Shown here one piece after another: positions 17,024 to 25,795 of a DNA stretch of 44,196 nt. The notes beneath the pieces were generated by a model. It did not search any database, was not told the DNA's origin, and saw nothing but the letters and a program-made list of their open reading frames with translations. The first letter of the stretch is position 1, and each line of letters begins with the position of its first letter. The position numbers and the translations under genes were made by a program. This DNA comes from an uncultured Eubacterium sp. (GTDB taxonomy: Bacteria > Bacillota > Clostridia > Lachnospirales > Lachnospiraceae): contig CANDMV010000015.1 in NCBI GenBank assembly GCA_947385875.1, forward strand, positions 1 to 44,196. Direction: 5' to 3'.

Positions 17024-18667
17024 ATGGGAAATGCAAATAAAAAAGAGGAAGTAATAGGTGCAGTTTGTTTTCAAAATATTGAAGGAGAGCAAGAACAGGA
17101 ACTTTCTTTCAAAAAAATATTGTTGGACGAAACATTAGTTCAGGGAGAACTGTGGGTAGATGTAGAGGCGCTCAGTCGAGCGGGCGGAATCAATCATCGG
17201 TTATGTGCAAAGAAGAATTACGAACTGTGTCTTAGGATTGCTAAAAAATACCGAATCATACGGGCCGATCTAACAAAAAAGTCGGATTATTTAGCAGGAA
17301 ATAAGTATAGACAACTGCAGACGGACCAAGAAGCAGATTCTGAAATACAAGGGTGGAAAACGGATTGTTATGTGATTAGCCGTTACAAAAAGGAACTGCT
17401 GGAGATGCAAAGCTTTGATGATGCAGTTAAGAGTATTATTATGACGGAAGGAAGAAAAGCTGCAGATTATCTGGAAGATCTGCTGTCAGAAAATGATGAA
17501 TACTATCGAATATATGATAATACGCAGCCTGTTTTAATATACGTCGGAGATGAACTTTGTTATAATGTGTTAGATCTATTTGCAAGGTGTCTTGGCAGAG
17601 CGCTTCAGGAGCGTGGATGCAGCGTTATATATTTTGATATGTCAAAGCAAAAGATCGATGATATAACTGTTTTTATAGGAAGACGATTAAAGGCTGTGAT
17701 AGGGATGCAGACATATTTATTTTCTGTGAAGCAAAAGGACGGAACTTTTTTGCATGATGCAATCGGGGCACCAGAATATTTTTTTGTATTTGATCATCCG
17801 GTCTGGCTGAGACATCATTTGACACATGTTCCTAAGCAGATGACAGTATTGACTCCAGACGGAAATTATGCGGCGTTTATAGAAAAGTATTATGGTCATA
17901 AAGCCATATTTTTTCCGCCGGCAGGACAGGAACAATATTGTGGGCAGCGTGATCGGCTGTATGATATTTCGTTTTTAGGAACATATCGGGACAGTCTTCT
18001 GGATGAACTAAAAGACCTTAGAAAAAACGATAAAAAAAAGGCGTACTTTGTAAATAGATATATTCTTTATATGCGTCAGAATATAGATGAAACACCAGAA
18101 AAAGCATTGGAGAAACTGCTTAAACATTATCGTTTGTCCTGCTCAAAAGAAAGTTTTGAAGAGCAGTTTTTCAGTGTGCGGTGGACGATATTGAGGCTGG
18201 CACATTATTATCGTAGAAAAGTGGTGGAAACCTTACTGCGAGAAGGATTTACAATTCATGTGTTTGGAGATAGCTGGAAAAATTGTCCGCTGCGCAGATA
18301 TGACGGATTGATCGTTCATGAACAGGCAATCGGCGAACAGGCAATTAAGGTCTATGGAAATTCAAAATTATCTTTAAATATTATGACGTGGCATAAGGAT
18401 GGATTTACCGAAAGAATTGCAAATGCATTGCTTCAAAAATCAGTTGTGGTGACTGACCGCACAACTTATTTGGAGCAGAATTTTATAAATGATGAGGAAA
18501 TGCTGATATTTGGATTGGATAAAATAAAAGAGCTGCCGCACAGGATTCGTCTGATCTTGTCTGATGAGCAGTTAAGAGGCAGTATAGCAGAACGTGGATA
18601 TAAGAAAGCAAAGGAGCAGCATACATGGAATAAGAGGGCAGAAGACCTGCTTATGCTCATGAAATAA
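17024..18667 (+). CDS. GT-B glycosyltransferase (CgeB-like) with GT2-fragment N-terminus
   Basis: 547 residues. The C-terminal two thirds are a CgeB-type GT-B enzyme: 'EYFFVFDHPVWLRHH' (acceptor half), 'YDISFLGTYRDS', 'VHVFGDSW'-like 'IHVFGDSWKNCPL', then 'SLNIMTWHKDGFTERIANAL' near 450-470 and 'AERGYKKAKEQHTWNKRAE' at the end. The first 125 residues resemble the acceptor-side segment of a GT2 enzyme ('LWVDVEALSRAGGINHRL', 'KKNYELCLRIAKKY'), as if a GT2 fragment had been fused on. The ribosome-binding site GGAGAA is rather far (13 bases) from the ATG. It is the first gene of the plus-strand glycosyltransferase run. Confidence 0.75.
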   Translation: MGNANKKEEVIGAVCFQNIEGEQEQELSFKKILLDETLVQGELWVDVEALSRAGGINHRLCAKKNYELCLRIAKKYRIIRADLTKKSDYLAGNKYRQLQTDQEADSEIQGWKTDCYVISRYKKELLEMQSFDDAVKSIIMTEGRKAADYLEDLLSENDEYYRIYDNTQPVLIYVGDELCYNVLDLFARCLGRALQERGCSVIYFDMSKQKIDDITVFIGRRLKAVIGMQTYLFSVKQKDGTFLHDAIGAPEYFFVFDHPVWLRHHLTHVPKQMTVLTPDGNYAAFIEKYYGHKAIFFPPAGQEQYCGQRDRLYDISFLGTYRDSLLDELKDLRKNDKKKAYFVNRYILYMRQNIDETPEKALEKLLKHYRLSCSKESFEEQFFSVRWTILRLAHYYRRKVVETLLREGFTIHVFGDSWKNCPLRRYDGLIVHEQAIGEQAIKVYGNSKLSLNIMTWHKDGFTERIANALLQKSVVVTDRTTYLEQNFINDEEMLIFGLDKIKELPHRIRLILSDEQLRGSIAERGYKKAKEQHTWNKRAEDLLMLMK

Positions 18668-18800
18668 TCAAAAGCCGGAAGATCTATGTGACGGCTAGAT
18701 ACATCAGTGCATACAGTGAAAACATCTGAACGGTTACAAAATAAGACAGCAGTAAAGGTATGAAAATAATGTATATAAAATGTAATTATGAGGTTGATAA

Positions 18801-19991
18801 ATGAAAGGGAGACTGATATTTTTTGTTGGTGTTTATGATACACTGGATATTTTTTCGTATGAATTGCAAAAAGAATTTGAAGAGATGGGGTTTGATATAA
18901 TGCTGTTTGATACAGCTAAGATGCAGCAGAGCCTGACAGAATTGTCTGCATTTATCAGAAGTCCTGTTACAGCTGTCATTACTTTTAATAATCTGGGATA
19001 TAATATGGAACTAACCAAAGGACATAATATCTGGGATGAGCTTGGTATTTTTTGTGTCAATATATTAATGGATCACCCATTCTGTTACAAACCCGCTCTG
19101 GATGCATCACCAAAGAAGGCAGCGGTACTATGTACAGACAGGAACCATATGCGTTATATACAGCGGTTTTATCCACAGATACCGATTACGGGGTTTCTGC
19201 CGCACGCCGGTATTTGCCGGAAGAAGCCTTTCAAAAAGATAGAAGAAAGGGTAATTGATGTTTTATATGCAGGAGGATTATCAAGAGACTTTGTAAAAAA
19301 TGTGATGCCGGATTTTCAAAAATATAAAGATTTTAATGCGCAGGAGATTGCAGAACAGGCATATCATATGTTGATTAGGAATCCATATATGACAACAGAG
19401 GAGGTAATTGAGAAGACGCTGCATATGGAAGGAATAAGCTTAACAGAAAATAAACTCTGTGAAATCATAGCAGATCTTCACTATATAGATCTGCTGGCAG
19501 CTTCTTATTATCGGGAAAAAATAGTTCAAGTATTAGTAGAACATGGGATTCGCGTACATTTGTTTGGAAGCGGGTGGGACTCCTGTTCATGGATTGGGCA
19601 TTCAAATTTGATCTATGGCGGCCGTGTCAGCGCAGAAGAAATCATAGGATATATGCAGGAAGCTAAGATCGTATTGAATACAATGACATGGTTTAAAGAT
19701 GGTACACATGACAGAGTATTTAATGGGATGTTAGCAGGAGCGGTATCTTTAACAGATAGTTCTATCTACATGAAAGAAGAATTTCCAGATCAGGGAATAG
19801 AACAACAAAAATTAGTTATGTTTGAGCTTGGGGAGATTGAAAAACTGCCGCATATAGTAAAACAGCTTCTGGAGGATTCAAACTGGATGCAGCAGATTGC
19901 GGACCGGGGCCGTATGTATGCGGAGAAAAATCATACATGGAAGTATCGTGCAATGGAATTAGAGAAAGATCTGCTGAGCAGTCTGAACTGA
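18801..19991 (+). CDS. CgeB-like GT-B glycosyltransferase
   Basis: 396 residues, paralogous to the C-terminal part of the preceding protein: 'FCVNILMDHPFCYKPALD', 'VHLFGSGWDSC', 'VLNTMTWFKDGTHDRVFNGM' (about 290-309) and a final 'ADRGRMYAEKNHTWKYRAME'. It lacks the GT2-like N-terminal fragment. The start follows GAGG with good spacing. It is separated from the previous gene by 133 bases, in which I see no clear promoter or terminator. Donor and acceptor are unknown. Confidence 0.78.
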   Translation: MKGRLIFFVGVYDTLDIFSYELQKEFEEMGFDIMLFDTAKMQQSLTELSAFIRSPVTAVITFNNLGYNMELTKGHNIWDELGIFCVNILMDHPFCYKPALDASPKKAAVLCTDRNHMRYIQRFYPQIPITGFLPHAGICRKKPFKKIEERVIDVLYAGGLSRDFVKNVMPDFQKYKDFNAQEIAEQAYHMLIRNPYMTTEEVIEKTLHMEGISLTENKLCEIIADLHYIDLLAASYYREKIVQVLVEHGIRVHLFGSGWDSCSWIGHSNLIYGGRVSAEEIIGYMQEAKIVLNTMTWFKDGTHDRVFNGMLAGAVSLTDSSIYMKEEFPDQGIEQQKLVMFELGEIEKLPHIVKQLLEDSNWMQQIADRGRMYAEKNHTWKYRAMELEKDLLSSLN

Positions 19992-20050
19992 AAAAAGTAA
20001 AGGCGGGTGTGTATTTAACATTCCTAAGTCTTTGGAAAGTGAGAATATTA

Positions 20051-20611
20051 ATGAGGAGCTTTGATGTAAGTGCAGCTATGGAAATAAAGGGAACGATTAC
20101 AAATTCTGATGCCATGTATTGTTATTTTGAAATGATAAAAAAACTTGGAGCTGGATCTGTATTGGACATTGGTATGTTTTTAAAGAGAATAGGGGCAGTA
20201 TCTAGGCAGATGGCAGGAACTCAAGTGAATAAAGATGTATTTTTATACGGAATTGATTTTTTTCCAGAGATTTATCTGCCGATTTATCAGGTTATTTATG
20301 ATAAAATCATTTCGTTCGATCATTTTAAAAATTACATTCTGGATACCGAAGCGGCAAAAGGAAAAACAGATGGCATAATAGTAAGTAAATTTGATCTTGT
20401 TGTAATGCTGGAAACAGAAGATCTGATATATGAAGCAGATAAAAGAAAGCTGGTTGAATATTTAATGCAGTATACATCCGCGATTCTAGCAGATCAAAAA
20501 ACAGGTAAGTGGATGACGGATATGAGATTAGTAAAAGGGTATTATCCCATTCAAATAGACAGCAGCCGATTTGCATGGATACCGGTTGAAGGATGCAGCA
20601 TAAAAAAATAA
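20051..20611 (+). CDS. Methyltransferase-fold protein, possibly inactive
   Basis: 186 residues from the ATG at 20051. A longer open frame reaches back to 19937, but it overlaps the preceding gene by 55 bases and lacks a ribosome-binding site. The layout suggests a class I SAM-methyltransferase fold: 'GSVLDIGMFLKRIG' where motif I should be, 'FLYGIDFFPE' like the acidic end of strand 2, and 'FDLVVMLETE' like strand 4. The glycine pattern of motif I is degenerate, so binding of SAM is doubtful. It sits inside the glycosyltransferase run; function unknown. Confidence 0.55.
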   Translation: MRSFDVSAAMEIKGTITNSDAMYCYFEMIKKLGAGSVLDIGMFLKRIGAVSRQMAGTQVNKDVFLYGIDFFPEIYLPIYQVIYDKIISFDHFKNYILDTEAAKGKTDGIIVSKFDLVVMLETEDLIYEADKRKLVEYLMQYTSAILADQKTGKWMTDMRLVKGYYPIQIDSSRFAWIPVEGCSIKK

Positions 20612-20670
20612 AGTGAATATATTTTTTCACTGACTTAGGAAGGAAAACTTTTCAAAATAAGGGAATTAAG

Positions 20671-21378
20671 ATGGACATAAAAATATATATTATGACGCAT
20701 AAAAAATTTGCAGTTCCTAAGAAGGAAGGATATTATCCCATGCAGGTCGGCAGTATTGGGAAGGAAAATTATGGTTATCTGTGTGATGACATAGGAGATC
20801 ATATTTCAAGCAAAAACAGCTCATTTTGTGAATTGACAGGATTGTATTGGATATGGAAAAATACAAAAAGTGACGTAGCTGGATTATGCCATTACCGGAG
20901 ATATTTTGCCCATTCAGGTACTGGACAAGATACAGAGCCATTAGAATCAGTGATGCTTTCAGAAGAAGAAATCGAGCAGTATATGCAGCATTATGACCTG
21001 ATTGTGCCAGAAAGCGGCATGACAAAATATGGAAGTGTAAGGAAGCATTATCTGGCAAGGCACTGCATTACTGATTGGGAGGAGTGCGTTCGGGTATTAC
21101 GGGAAAAGTACCCGGAATATTATTCAGCTTTTTTATGGAATCAAGATACAAATATTATGACAATGGCCAATATGGTGATTGGAAAGAAAAATATTTTAGA
21201 TCAATATTGTGAATGGCTTTTTGATATTTTGTTTGAGGTGGAAAAAAGGATTGATCTTACTGGACGAGACATGTATCAAAAGCGTGTGTTTGGTTTTCTT
21301 TCAGAACGGCTGTTTCGGGTGTGGGTATTTATGCATCAGCTTAAAATTCGAGAAGAAAATGTAATAACATTGGAATGA
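20671..21378 (+). CDS. DUF4422 family glycosyltransferase-like protein
   Basis: 235 residues covering a whole DUF4422 domain, a family found in capsule and exopolysaccharide clusters and taken to be glycosyltransferases. Landmarks: 'IKIYIMTHKKF' at the start, 'YPMQVGSIGKENYGYLCDD', 'CELTGLYWIWKN', 'AGLCHYRRYF' (about 70-79) and the C-terminal 'KRVFGFLSERLFRVWVF'. It is closely related to the N-terminal half of the next protein. A short inverted repeat (AGTGAA/TTCACT) lies in the 59-base gap before it. Confidence 0.85.
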   Translation: MDIKIYIMTHKKFAVPKKEGYYPMQVGSIGKENYGYLCDDIGDHISSKNSSFCELTGLYWIWKNTKSDVAGLCHYRRYFAHSGTGQDTEPLESVMLSEEEIEQYMQHYDLIVPESGMTKYGSVRKHYLARHCITDWEECVRVLREKYPEYYSAFLWNQDTNIMTMANMVIGKKNILDQYCEWLFDILFEVEKRIDLTGRDMYQKRVFGFLSERLFRVWVFMHQLKIREENVITLE

Positions 21379-21439
21379 ATAGGAATACAGTATTTGAATT
21401 GGAATAGGAAGCGGATTTAACAGGTTTAAGGAGATAGAT

Positions 21440-23155
21440 ATGGTAAAAATATACGTAATGACGCATAAGCGATTTACAAAACCGGATGATGATATTTATA
21501 TACCATTACATGTGGGAAGAGCTAAAGCAGAGGATCTGTCTTATTTAGGAGACAACACCGGAGACAATATATCTGCTTTAAATTGTTATTATGGTGAATT
21601 GACAGGAATGTATTGGATATGGAAGAATGAGACGGATGCAGATTTTGTGGGAATATGCCATTATAGAAGATATTTTCTAAATGAGTCTGGTGAGATTTTA
21701 ACCAGTGCTGAATTTGAAGATATTTTAAAAAATTGTGATGTGATGGTATCAGAGATGCTCGGCGGTACGGAAAATAATTGGACAAATTACGCTGCTTATC
21801 ATAATGCTGCAGACATGGAAGCAGTTGGTGAAGCAATAAAGAAGATCTTTCCGTCAGATTATGAAGCGTTTCGCAGCGTGCTTTCAGATACAAAGTGTTG
21901 TTATGGCAATCTTATGGTTACTACTTTGGAAAAGTATCGGGAATATTGCGCATGGCTGTTTCCGGTTTTGGAAGAAGCGGGAAAAACTATTGATGTCACA
22001 AAATACAATGCTTATCATAAGCGGGTATTTGGATTCTTATCAGAGATTTTACTATATGTCTGGATAACAGCGCGTCGTTACAGCATACATGAGGGCAGGA
22101 TAGGAGTTACTTCAGAAAAGGCGGAGACAATAGAATTTAAGCATGAAATCGAAAGCCTGGTTAAACAGGGAAAGATACTGCAGGCTAAAAAATTGTTTTA
22201 TACAACGATGCAGGATCGACCTGATCTGAGACTTGATTTATCAGATATTAAGCAGGAAATACCAGTAATCGAAAAAATATTATATATCATGTATCAAGAG
22301 CAGAAATCAGGTGAGACGGGTCTGATTGGCCTTAGCAGGGATTTTACTGTTCTTACGGAACACTACAAAAATTCGTATCATCTGATTGCGAAGTATGGAA
22401 AAAATGCACGTGAGACAGCAAAAAAATATTTTGAGGTGTTTACCTTATCAGATTCTGCATATCATATCATAGAGCAGGATGTGAATGGCAGGCTGTCGTA
22501 TTATCATTATTTGAACGAGGGAGAACCTGCAAAGAAAATAAGCGTGATCGTGCCGGTTATCCATTATTCAAATGAACTGTCAGCAGGCATTGCGAATCTG
22601 GTCAATCAAACGATGGAAGATCTGGCAGTTATATTTATTGATCTGTGTGGAAAGGAAGAAATCAAGCATATACTTCAAGACTGTATGCAGCAGTATCCGA
22701 AGAAGGTACAAGTATTTTTAGCAGAAGAATGGAATGAGCAGATAGAATCAATAGAAATGAGAGAGCGCGGAATTGGAATGGAAGAAGAACAAGCAGCTGC
22801 GTTAGACAGCGAATATCTAATATTTGTGAGAGCCGATGATTTGTCAGATACGAGTATGTGCGAAAAATTGTTTCAAGGGGCAGAAGAAAACGGATGGAAG
22901 CTTACAGGAGGAAAATACATAGACAGCCGAACTGATAGTGTAAAATTTATGCTTCCAGCTGACAGAATGAATTTGTCAGGGCAATCATGTATGTTTTGGG
23001 GATGTCTGATTCAAGGCGGGTTATGGAGAGAAAAAGTGCAGGAGTTTAAAGTGCAGGATGGCTGTTTAAGCATAAATAAAGCTATGGCTTCATGGGCGGC
23101 ACAAGAGAATATGACAGGGAATATTGATGATCTTATATATAGGTACAGCGGATGA
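21440..23155 (+). CDS. DUF4422 protein fused to a degenerate GT2-like domain
   Basis: 571 residues. Residues 1-235 are a DUF4422 domain ('VKIYVMTHKRF', 'GDNISALNCYYGELTGMYW', 'VGICHYRRYF', 'KRVFGFLSEILLYVW'). A linker region at 236-365 follows. The last 200 residues resemble GT2: 'KKISVIVPVIHYSNELSAGI', then 'SEYLIFVRADDLSDTS', where 'RADD' replaces the usual 'DADD'. The missing first Asp suggests weak or altered catalysis in that half. It starts after AAGGAGATAG and is the last gene of the run. Two different transferase folds in one protein point to two successive additions or a scaffold role. Confidence 0.75.
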   Translation: MVKIYVMTHKRFTKPDDDIYIPLHVGRAKAEDLSYLGDNTGDNISALNCYYGELTGMYWIWKNETDADFVGICHYRRYFLNESGEILTSAEFEDILKNCDVMVSEMLGGTENNWTNYAAYHNAADMEAVGEAIKKIFPSDYEAFRSVLSDTKCCYGNLMVTTLEKYREYCAWLFPVLEEAGKTIDVTKYNAYHKRVFGFLSEILLYVWITARRYSIHEGRIGVTSEKAETIEFKHEIESLVKQGKILQAKKLFYTTMQDRPDLRLDLSDIKQEIPVIEKILYIMYQEQKSGETGLIGLSRDFTVLTEHYKNSYHLIAKYGKNARETAKKYFEVFTLSDSAYHIIEQDVNGRLSYYHYLNEGEPAKKISVIVPVIHYSNELSAGIANLVNQTMEDLAVIFIDLCGKEEIKHILQDCMQQYPKKVQVFLAEEWNEQIESIEMRERGIGMEEEQAAALDSEYLIFVRADDLSDTSMCEKLFQGAEENGWKLTGGKYIDSRTDSVKFMLPADRMNLSGQSCMFWGCLIQGGLWREKVQEFKVQDGCLSINKAMASWAAQENMTGNIDDLIYRYSG

Positions 23156-23240
23156 GACGGATAAATAATGGTTGTTCATAGATACAAAACTAAGGTATGT
23201 AATTGCCGGATAACTATGTAAAGAATTTTGCATAAAGTAT

Positions 23241-23268
23241 TAAAGCTTTGAAAAAATATTGCCGATAA
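23241..23268 (+). promoter_or_regulatory. Sigma-28 promoter of a lone 120-residue protein
   Basis: TAAAGCTT (23241-23248), a 12-base spacer, then a perfect GCCGATAA (23261-23268). Spacing is one base longer than ideal. The -10 forms part of a CCGATA-N7-TATCGG inverted repeat (23262-23280). The only gene between this promoter and the terminator at 23735 is the small one at 23336. Confidence 0.8.
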
Positions 23269-23335
23269 AATATATATCGGTCTTTAAGGTGATTCTAATA
23301 CGATATGGAATATAAGAAAGGATGAACGGAAAATC

Positions 23336-23698
23336 ATGGAGGATAATAGAAAAGAACAGATAGAAGCGTTAGAAGTATTAATGGAATTTAATGAGCGTGT
23401 AGTAAAGAATATAAAGATCTTAATCAAGGAGCTGTCTGGAAAACGCTTGGATGATACGAACAAATTTATCAAGAGTATTGTAGATGCTATGAACTGGGAG
23501 ATTGAAGTCATGAATGGAACAATGTCTCTGCTGAATGAAGGAAAAGAGAGAATTAATAAGGATGATTTTAATGCTCGTGTGATAGCTGTCGCAGATGCAA
23601 TCAACAAAGAAAATGATGCAGAGATGGCAGAAGCTTTTACAAACGTACTGCCTTATTTTGAGAAGCTTGGAGAAGCGGTAAAGGAAGTATTGGCATAA
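23336..23698 (+). CDS. Small helical protein of the sigma-28 regulon, unknown function
   Basis: I do not recognise this 120-residue protein. It looks all-helical, acidic and soluble, with no signal peptide or membrane segment. Notable stretches are 'KNIKILIKELSGKRLDDTNK' and 'VDAMNWEIEVMNGTMSLL'. It forms a single-gene unit: sigma-28 promoter at 23241-23268, terminator at 23735-23777. That regulation, among filament and modification genes, suggests a motility role such as a chaperone, a partner of the glycosyltransferases or a filament/motor regulator. The mRNA before the ATG contains AAAGGATG and ACGGA, so CsrA control is conceivable. Confidence 0.8.
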   Translation: MEDNRKEQIEALEVLMEFNERVVKNIKILIKELSGKRLDDTNKFIKSIVDAMNWEIEVMNGTMSLLNEGKERINKDDFNARVIAVADAINKENDAEMAEAFTNVLPYFEKLGEAVKEVLA

Positions 23699-23734
23699 AT
23701 TATGATTCTGTTATTTTGATGATAGTAGGTAATT

Positions 23735-23777
23735 AAGCTGTTGTTTAAATCATAAGATTTAAACTCAGCTTTTTTAT
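23735..23777 (+). terminator. Intrinsic terminator
   Basis: AAGCTG (23735-23740) plus GTTTAAATC (23743-23751) pair with GATTTAAAC (23756-23764) plus CAGCTT (23766-23771), with a small internal bulge and the loop ATAA. TTTTATTAT follows. It closes the single-gene unit at 23336 and separates it from the LicD genes. Confidence 0.85.
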
Positions 23778-23888
23778 TATCAAATAATCGAAGGAATGCG
23801 TAAGATAACAATTCAAGGTACAGCACATCAAAGTGAAGGAATCTGAATAGCTGTAGAAGCTGGATTAATTGTATGAAGGAGAATATAC

Positions 23889-24785
23889 ATGCAGTTTGAT
23901 AAATCATATTTTAAAGGTGAAGAGAGGGAAGGTTTTTTTGTTGAAGAGAAAATGAAACGTGCGTGGGCTGCTCAGATTGAGGTGCTGGATGAGATAGACA
24001 GAATCTGCAGAAAACATCAGATTACATATTATGCGGGCTACGGGACTTTGTTGGGCGCAGTCAGGCATCAGGGATTCATACCGTGGGATGATGACATGGA
24101 TTTGTATATGCTGCGGGACGAATATCAGAGGTTTTTAAGCATTGTTCAGCAGGAAATGCCTAAAGACTATAGACTTTATAATATGTATACAGATGAAAAA
24201 TACGATGAGATATTTTCAAGGGTAGTTAACAGCGATAAGATAAATTTTGCGGAAGAATATCTGGAAAAATATCATGGATGTCCATATGTGGTGGGCATAG
24301 ATATTTTCCCGATTGATTTTCTGCCCGAAAACGAAGATGAAAAAAAGCTGCAGTATGATATGTACGCTCTTGTAATGACAACAAAATATAAAGTGACAAA
24401 GCAAGAAGAGGATACAGAAGCAGCATTAAAGAATATCGAAGAGCTGTGTCAGATCAACTTAAAAAGAGATGCAACACTAAGAAGGCAGCTGCTGGTGCTG
24501 GCTGATCAATTAAGTTCTTTATACCATAGAAATGAGAGTAATTATGTTACAATTATACATAGCAATGTAAATAATTTTGTCAAAATAATGAAAAAGGAAT
24601 GGTTTGAGGATCGCGTATGGATGCCGTTTGAAAATACAAAAATTCCTGTGCCAAAAAATTATGATGAATGCCTGAAAGCAATATACGGGCCTAAATATAT
24701 GATGCCTAGACGAGTAAAAGTTCATGATTATCCTTTTTATAAAAAGCAGGATCAGATCTTACAAGAGGCATTAAAAAAGATTTGA
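23889..24785 (+). CDS. LicD family phosphotransferase, copy 1
   Basis: LicD-family enzymes transfer a phospho-substituent (phosphocholine in Haemophilus and Streptococcus) from a CDP-activated donor to a sugar. The protein has 298 residues. The family core is present: 'YYAGYGTLLGAVRHQGFIPW' at 47-66, running into the metal-binding 'WDDDMD' (66-71). A second block is 'VGIDIFPIDFLP', with the conserved acidic 'DIFPID'. The C-terminal segment has 'DRVWMPFENTKIPVP', 'YDECLKAIYG' and 'HDYPFYKKQD'. AAGGAG lies just before the ATG. It is the first of three tandem copies; no promoter was recognised between the terminator at 23777 and this gene. The substituent is unknown. Confidence 0.9.
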   Translation: MQFDKSYFKGEEREGFFVEEKMKRAWAAQIEVLDEIDRICRKHQITYYAGYGTLLGAVRHQGFIPWDDDMDLYMLRDEYQRFLSIVQQEMPKDYRLYNMYTDEKYDEIFSRVVNSDKINFAEEYLEKYHGCPYVVGIDIFPIDFLPENEDEKKLQYDMYALVMTTKYKVTKQEEDTEAALKNIEELCQINLKRDATLRRQLLVLADQLSSLYHRNESNYVTIIHSNVNNFVKIMKKEWFEDRVWMPFENTKIPVPKNYDECLKAIYGPKYMMPRRVKVHDYPFYKKQDQILQEALKKI

Positions 24786-24864
24786 ACGGAAGTATGAAAG
24801 AGACATACAAATATTAGATGTAAAAATGGCATAGGAAAGCTATATGATCCATTAGGAGGAAATA

Positions 24865-25767
24865 ATGTATTTTGAGGAGACCTATTTTCAGGGAGAAGAG
24901 CAGGAAGGTTTTTATGTAGAAGAAAAAATGAAACGTGCCTGGGCTGCTCAGATTGAAGTACTTAAAGAGGTAGAGCGGATCTGCAGAAAATATGATTTGA
25001 AATATTATGCAGGATACGGAACATTGCTGGGAGCAGTCAGGCATAAAGGGTTTATTCCATGGGATGATGATATGGATATTTTTATGCTGAGGGACGATTA
25101 TGAAAGTTTTTTAAGCATCATTCAGAAAGAAATGGAAGAAGAATATGCTTTTTTGAATATATATCTGGAAGAAGATTATGGCGAGGTATTTTCAAGAATT
25201 GTCAATGGCAGAAGCATAAACTTTACACAAGAGCACTTAAAAAGGTATCATGGATGTCCATATGTGGTTGGAGTCGATATATTCCCATTGGATTTTATTC
25301 CCAGAAATAAGCAGGATGATGACCTGCGTCAGGAATTATATCGTTATGTGCTGTCTGTAAAAAGAATTGCAGCAGGAGGAGGCACAGATTTAGATCAATA
25401 TTTAGCGCAGACGGAAGAATTGTGCGGTGTTAAGATCGATCGAAGCAAACCAATCGTAAGACAGCTTATCATATTAATGGACAGGCTGAGTTCTTTGTAT
25501 CATAGAGAGGAAAGTGATGAGGTAGCAATCCTGCACAGCAATGTAAACGGATTTACAAAAAGAATGAAGAAGGAATGGTTTGATGAAGTAGTATGGATGC
25601 CTTTTGAAAATACGGAGATTGCTGTGCCGGGAAACTACGATGACTGTCTGCGCGCCATTTATGGAATAAAATATATGACGCCCAGACGTTTTAAAGCACA
25701 TGACTATCCTTTTTATAAAAAGCAGGATGCGATCTTAGAGGCGATGAGAGAAAAGTCAAATAAATAA
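24865..25767 (+). CDS. LicD family phosphotransferase, copy 2
   Basis: 300 residues, the closest relative of copy 1, both in protein ('KMKRAWAAQIEVL', 'YYAGYGTLLGAVRH', 'FHNVN'-like 'ILHSNVNGFTKRMKKEWFD') and in the DNA of the first 250 bases. A recent tandem duplication is the simplest explanation. Catalytic acidic residues are present ('WDDDMD' at 66-71, 'GVDIFPLDF'). AGGAGG precedes the ATG. The 79-base gap to copy 1 shows no terminator, so the copies are probably co-transcribed. Confidence 0.9.
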   Translation: MYFEETYFQGEEQEGFYVEEKMKRAWAAQIEVLKEVERICRKYDLKYYAGYGTLLGAVRHKGFIPWDDDMDIFMLRDDYESFLSIIQKEMEEEYAFLNIYLEEDYGEVFSRIVNGRSINFTQEHLKRYHGCPYVVGVDIFPLDFIPRNKQDDDLRQELYRYVLSVKRIAAGGGTDLDQYLAQTEELCGVKIDRSKPIVRQLIILMDRLSSLYHREESDEVAILHSNVNGFTKRMKKEWFDEVVWMPFENTEIAVPGNYDDCLRAIYGIKYMTPRRFKAHDYPFYKKQDAILEAMREKSNK

Positions 25768-25795
25768 AATTCAGAACAAATGGAGCAGATAGAAA

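Noticed and set aside
19937..20050. Longer N-terminus for the methyltransferase-like protein
   Set aside because: It overlaps the preceding gene by 55 bases in another frame, with no ribosome-binding site and unlikely composition.
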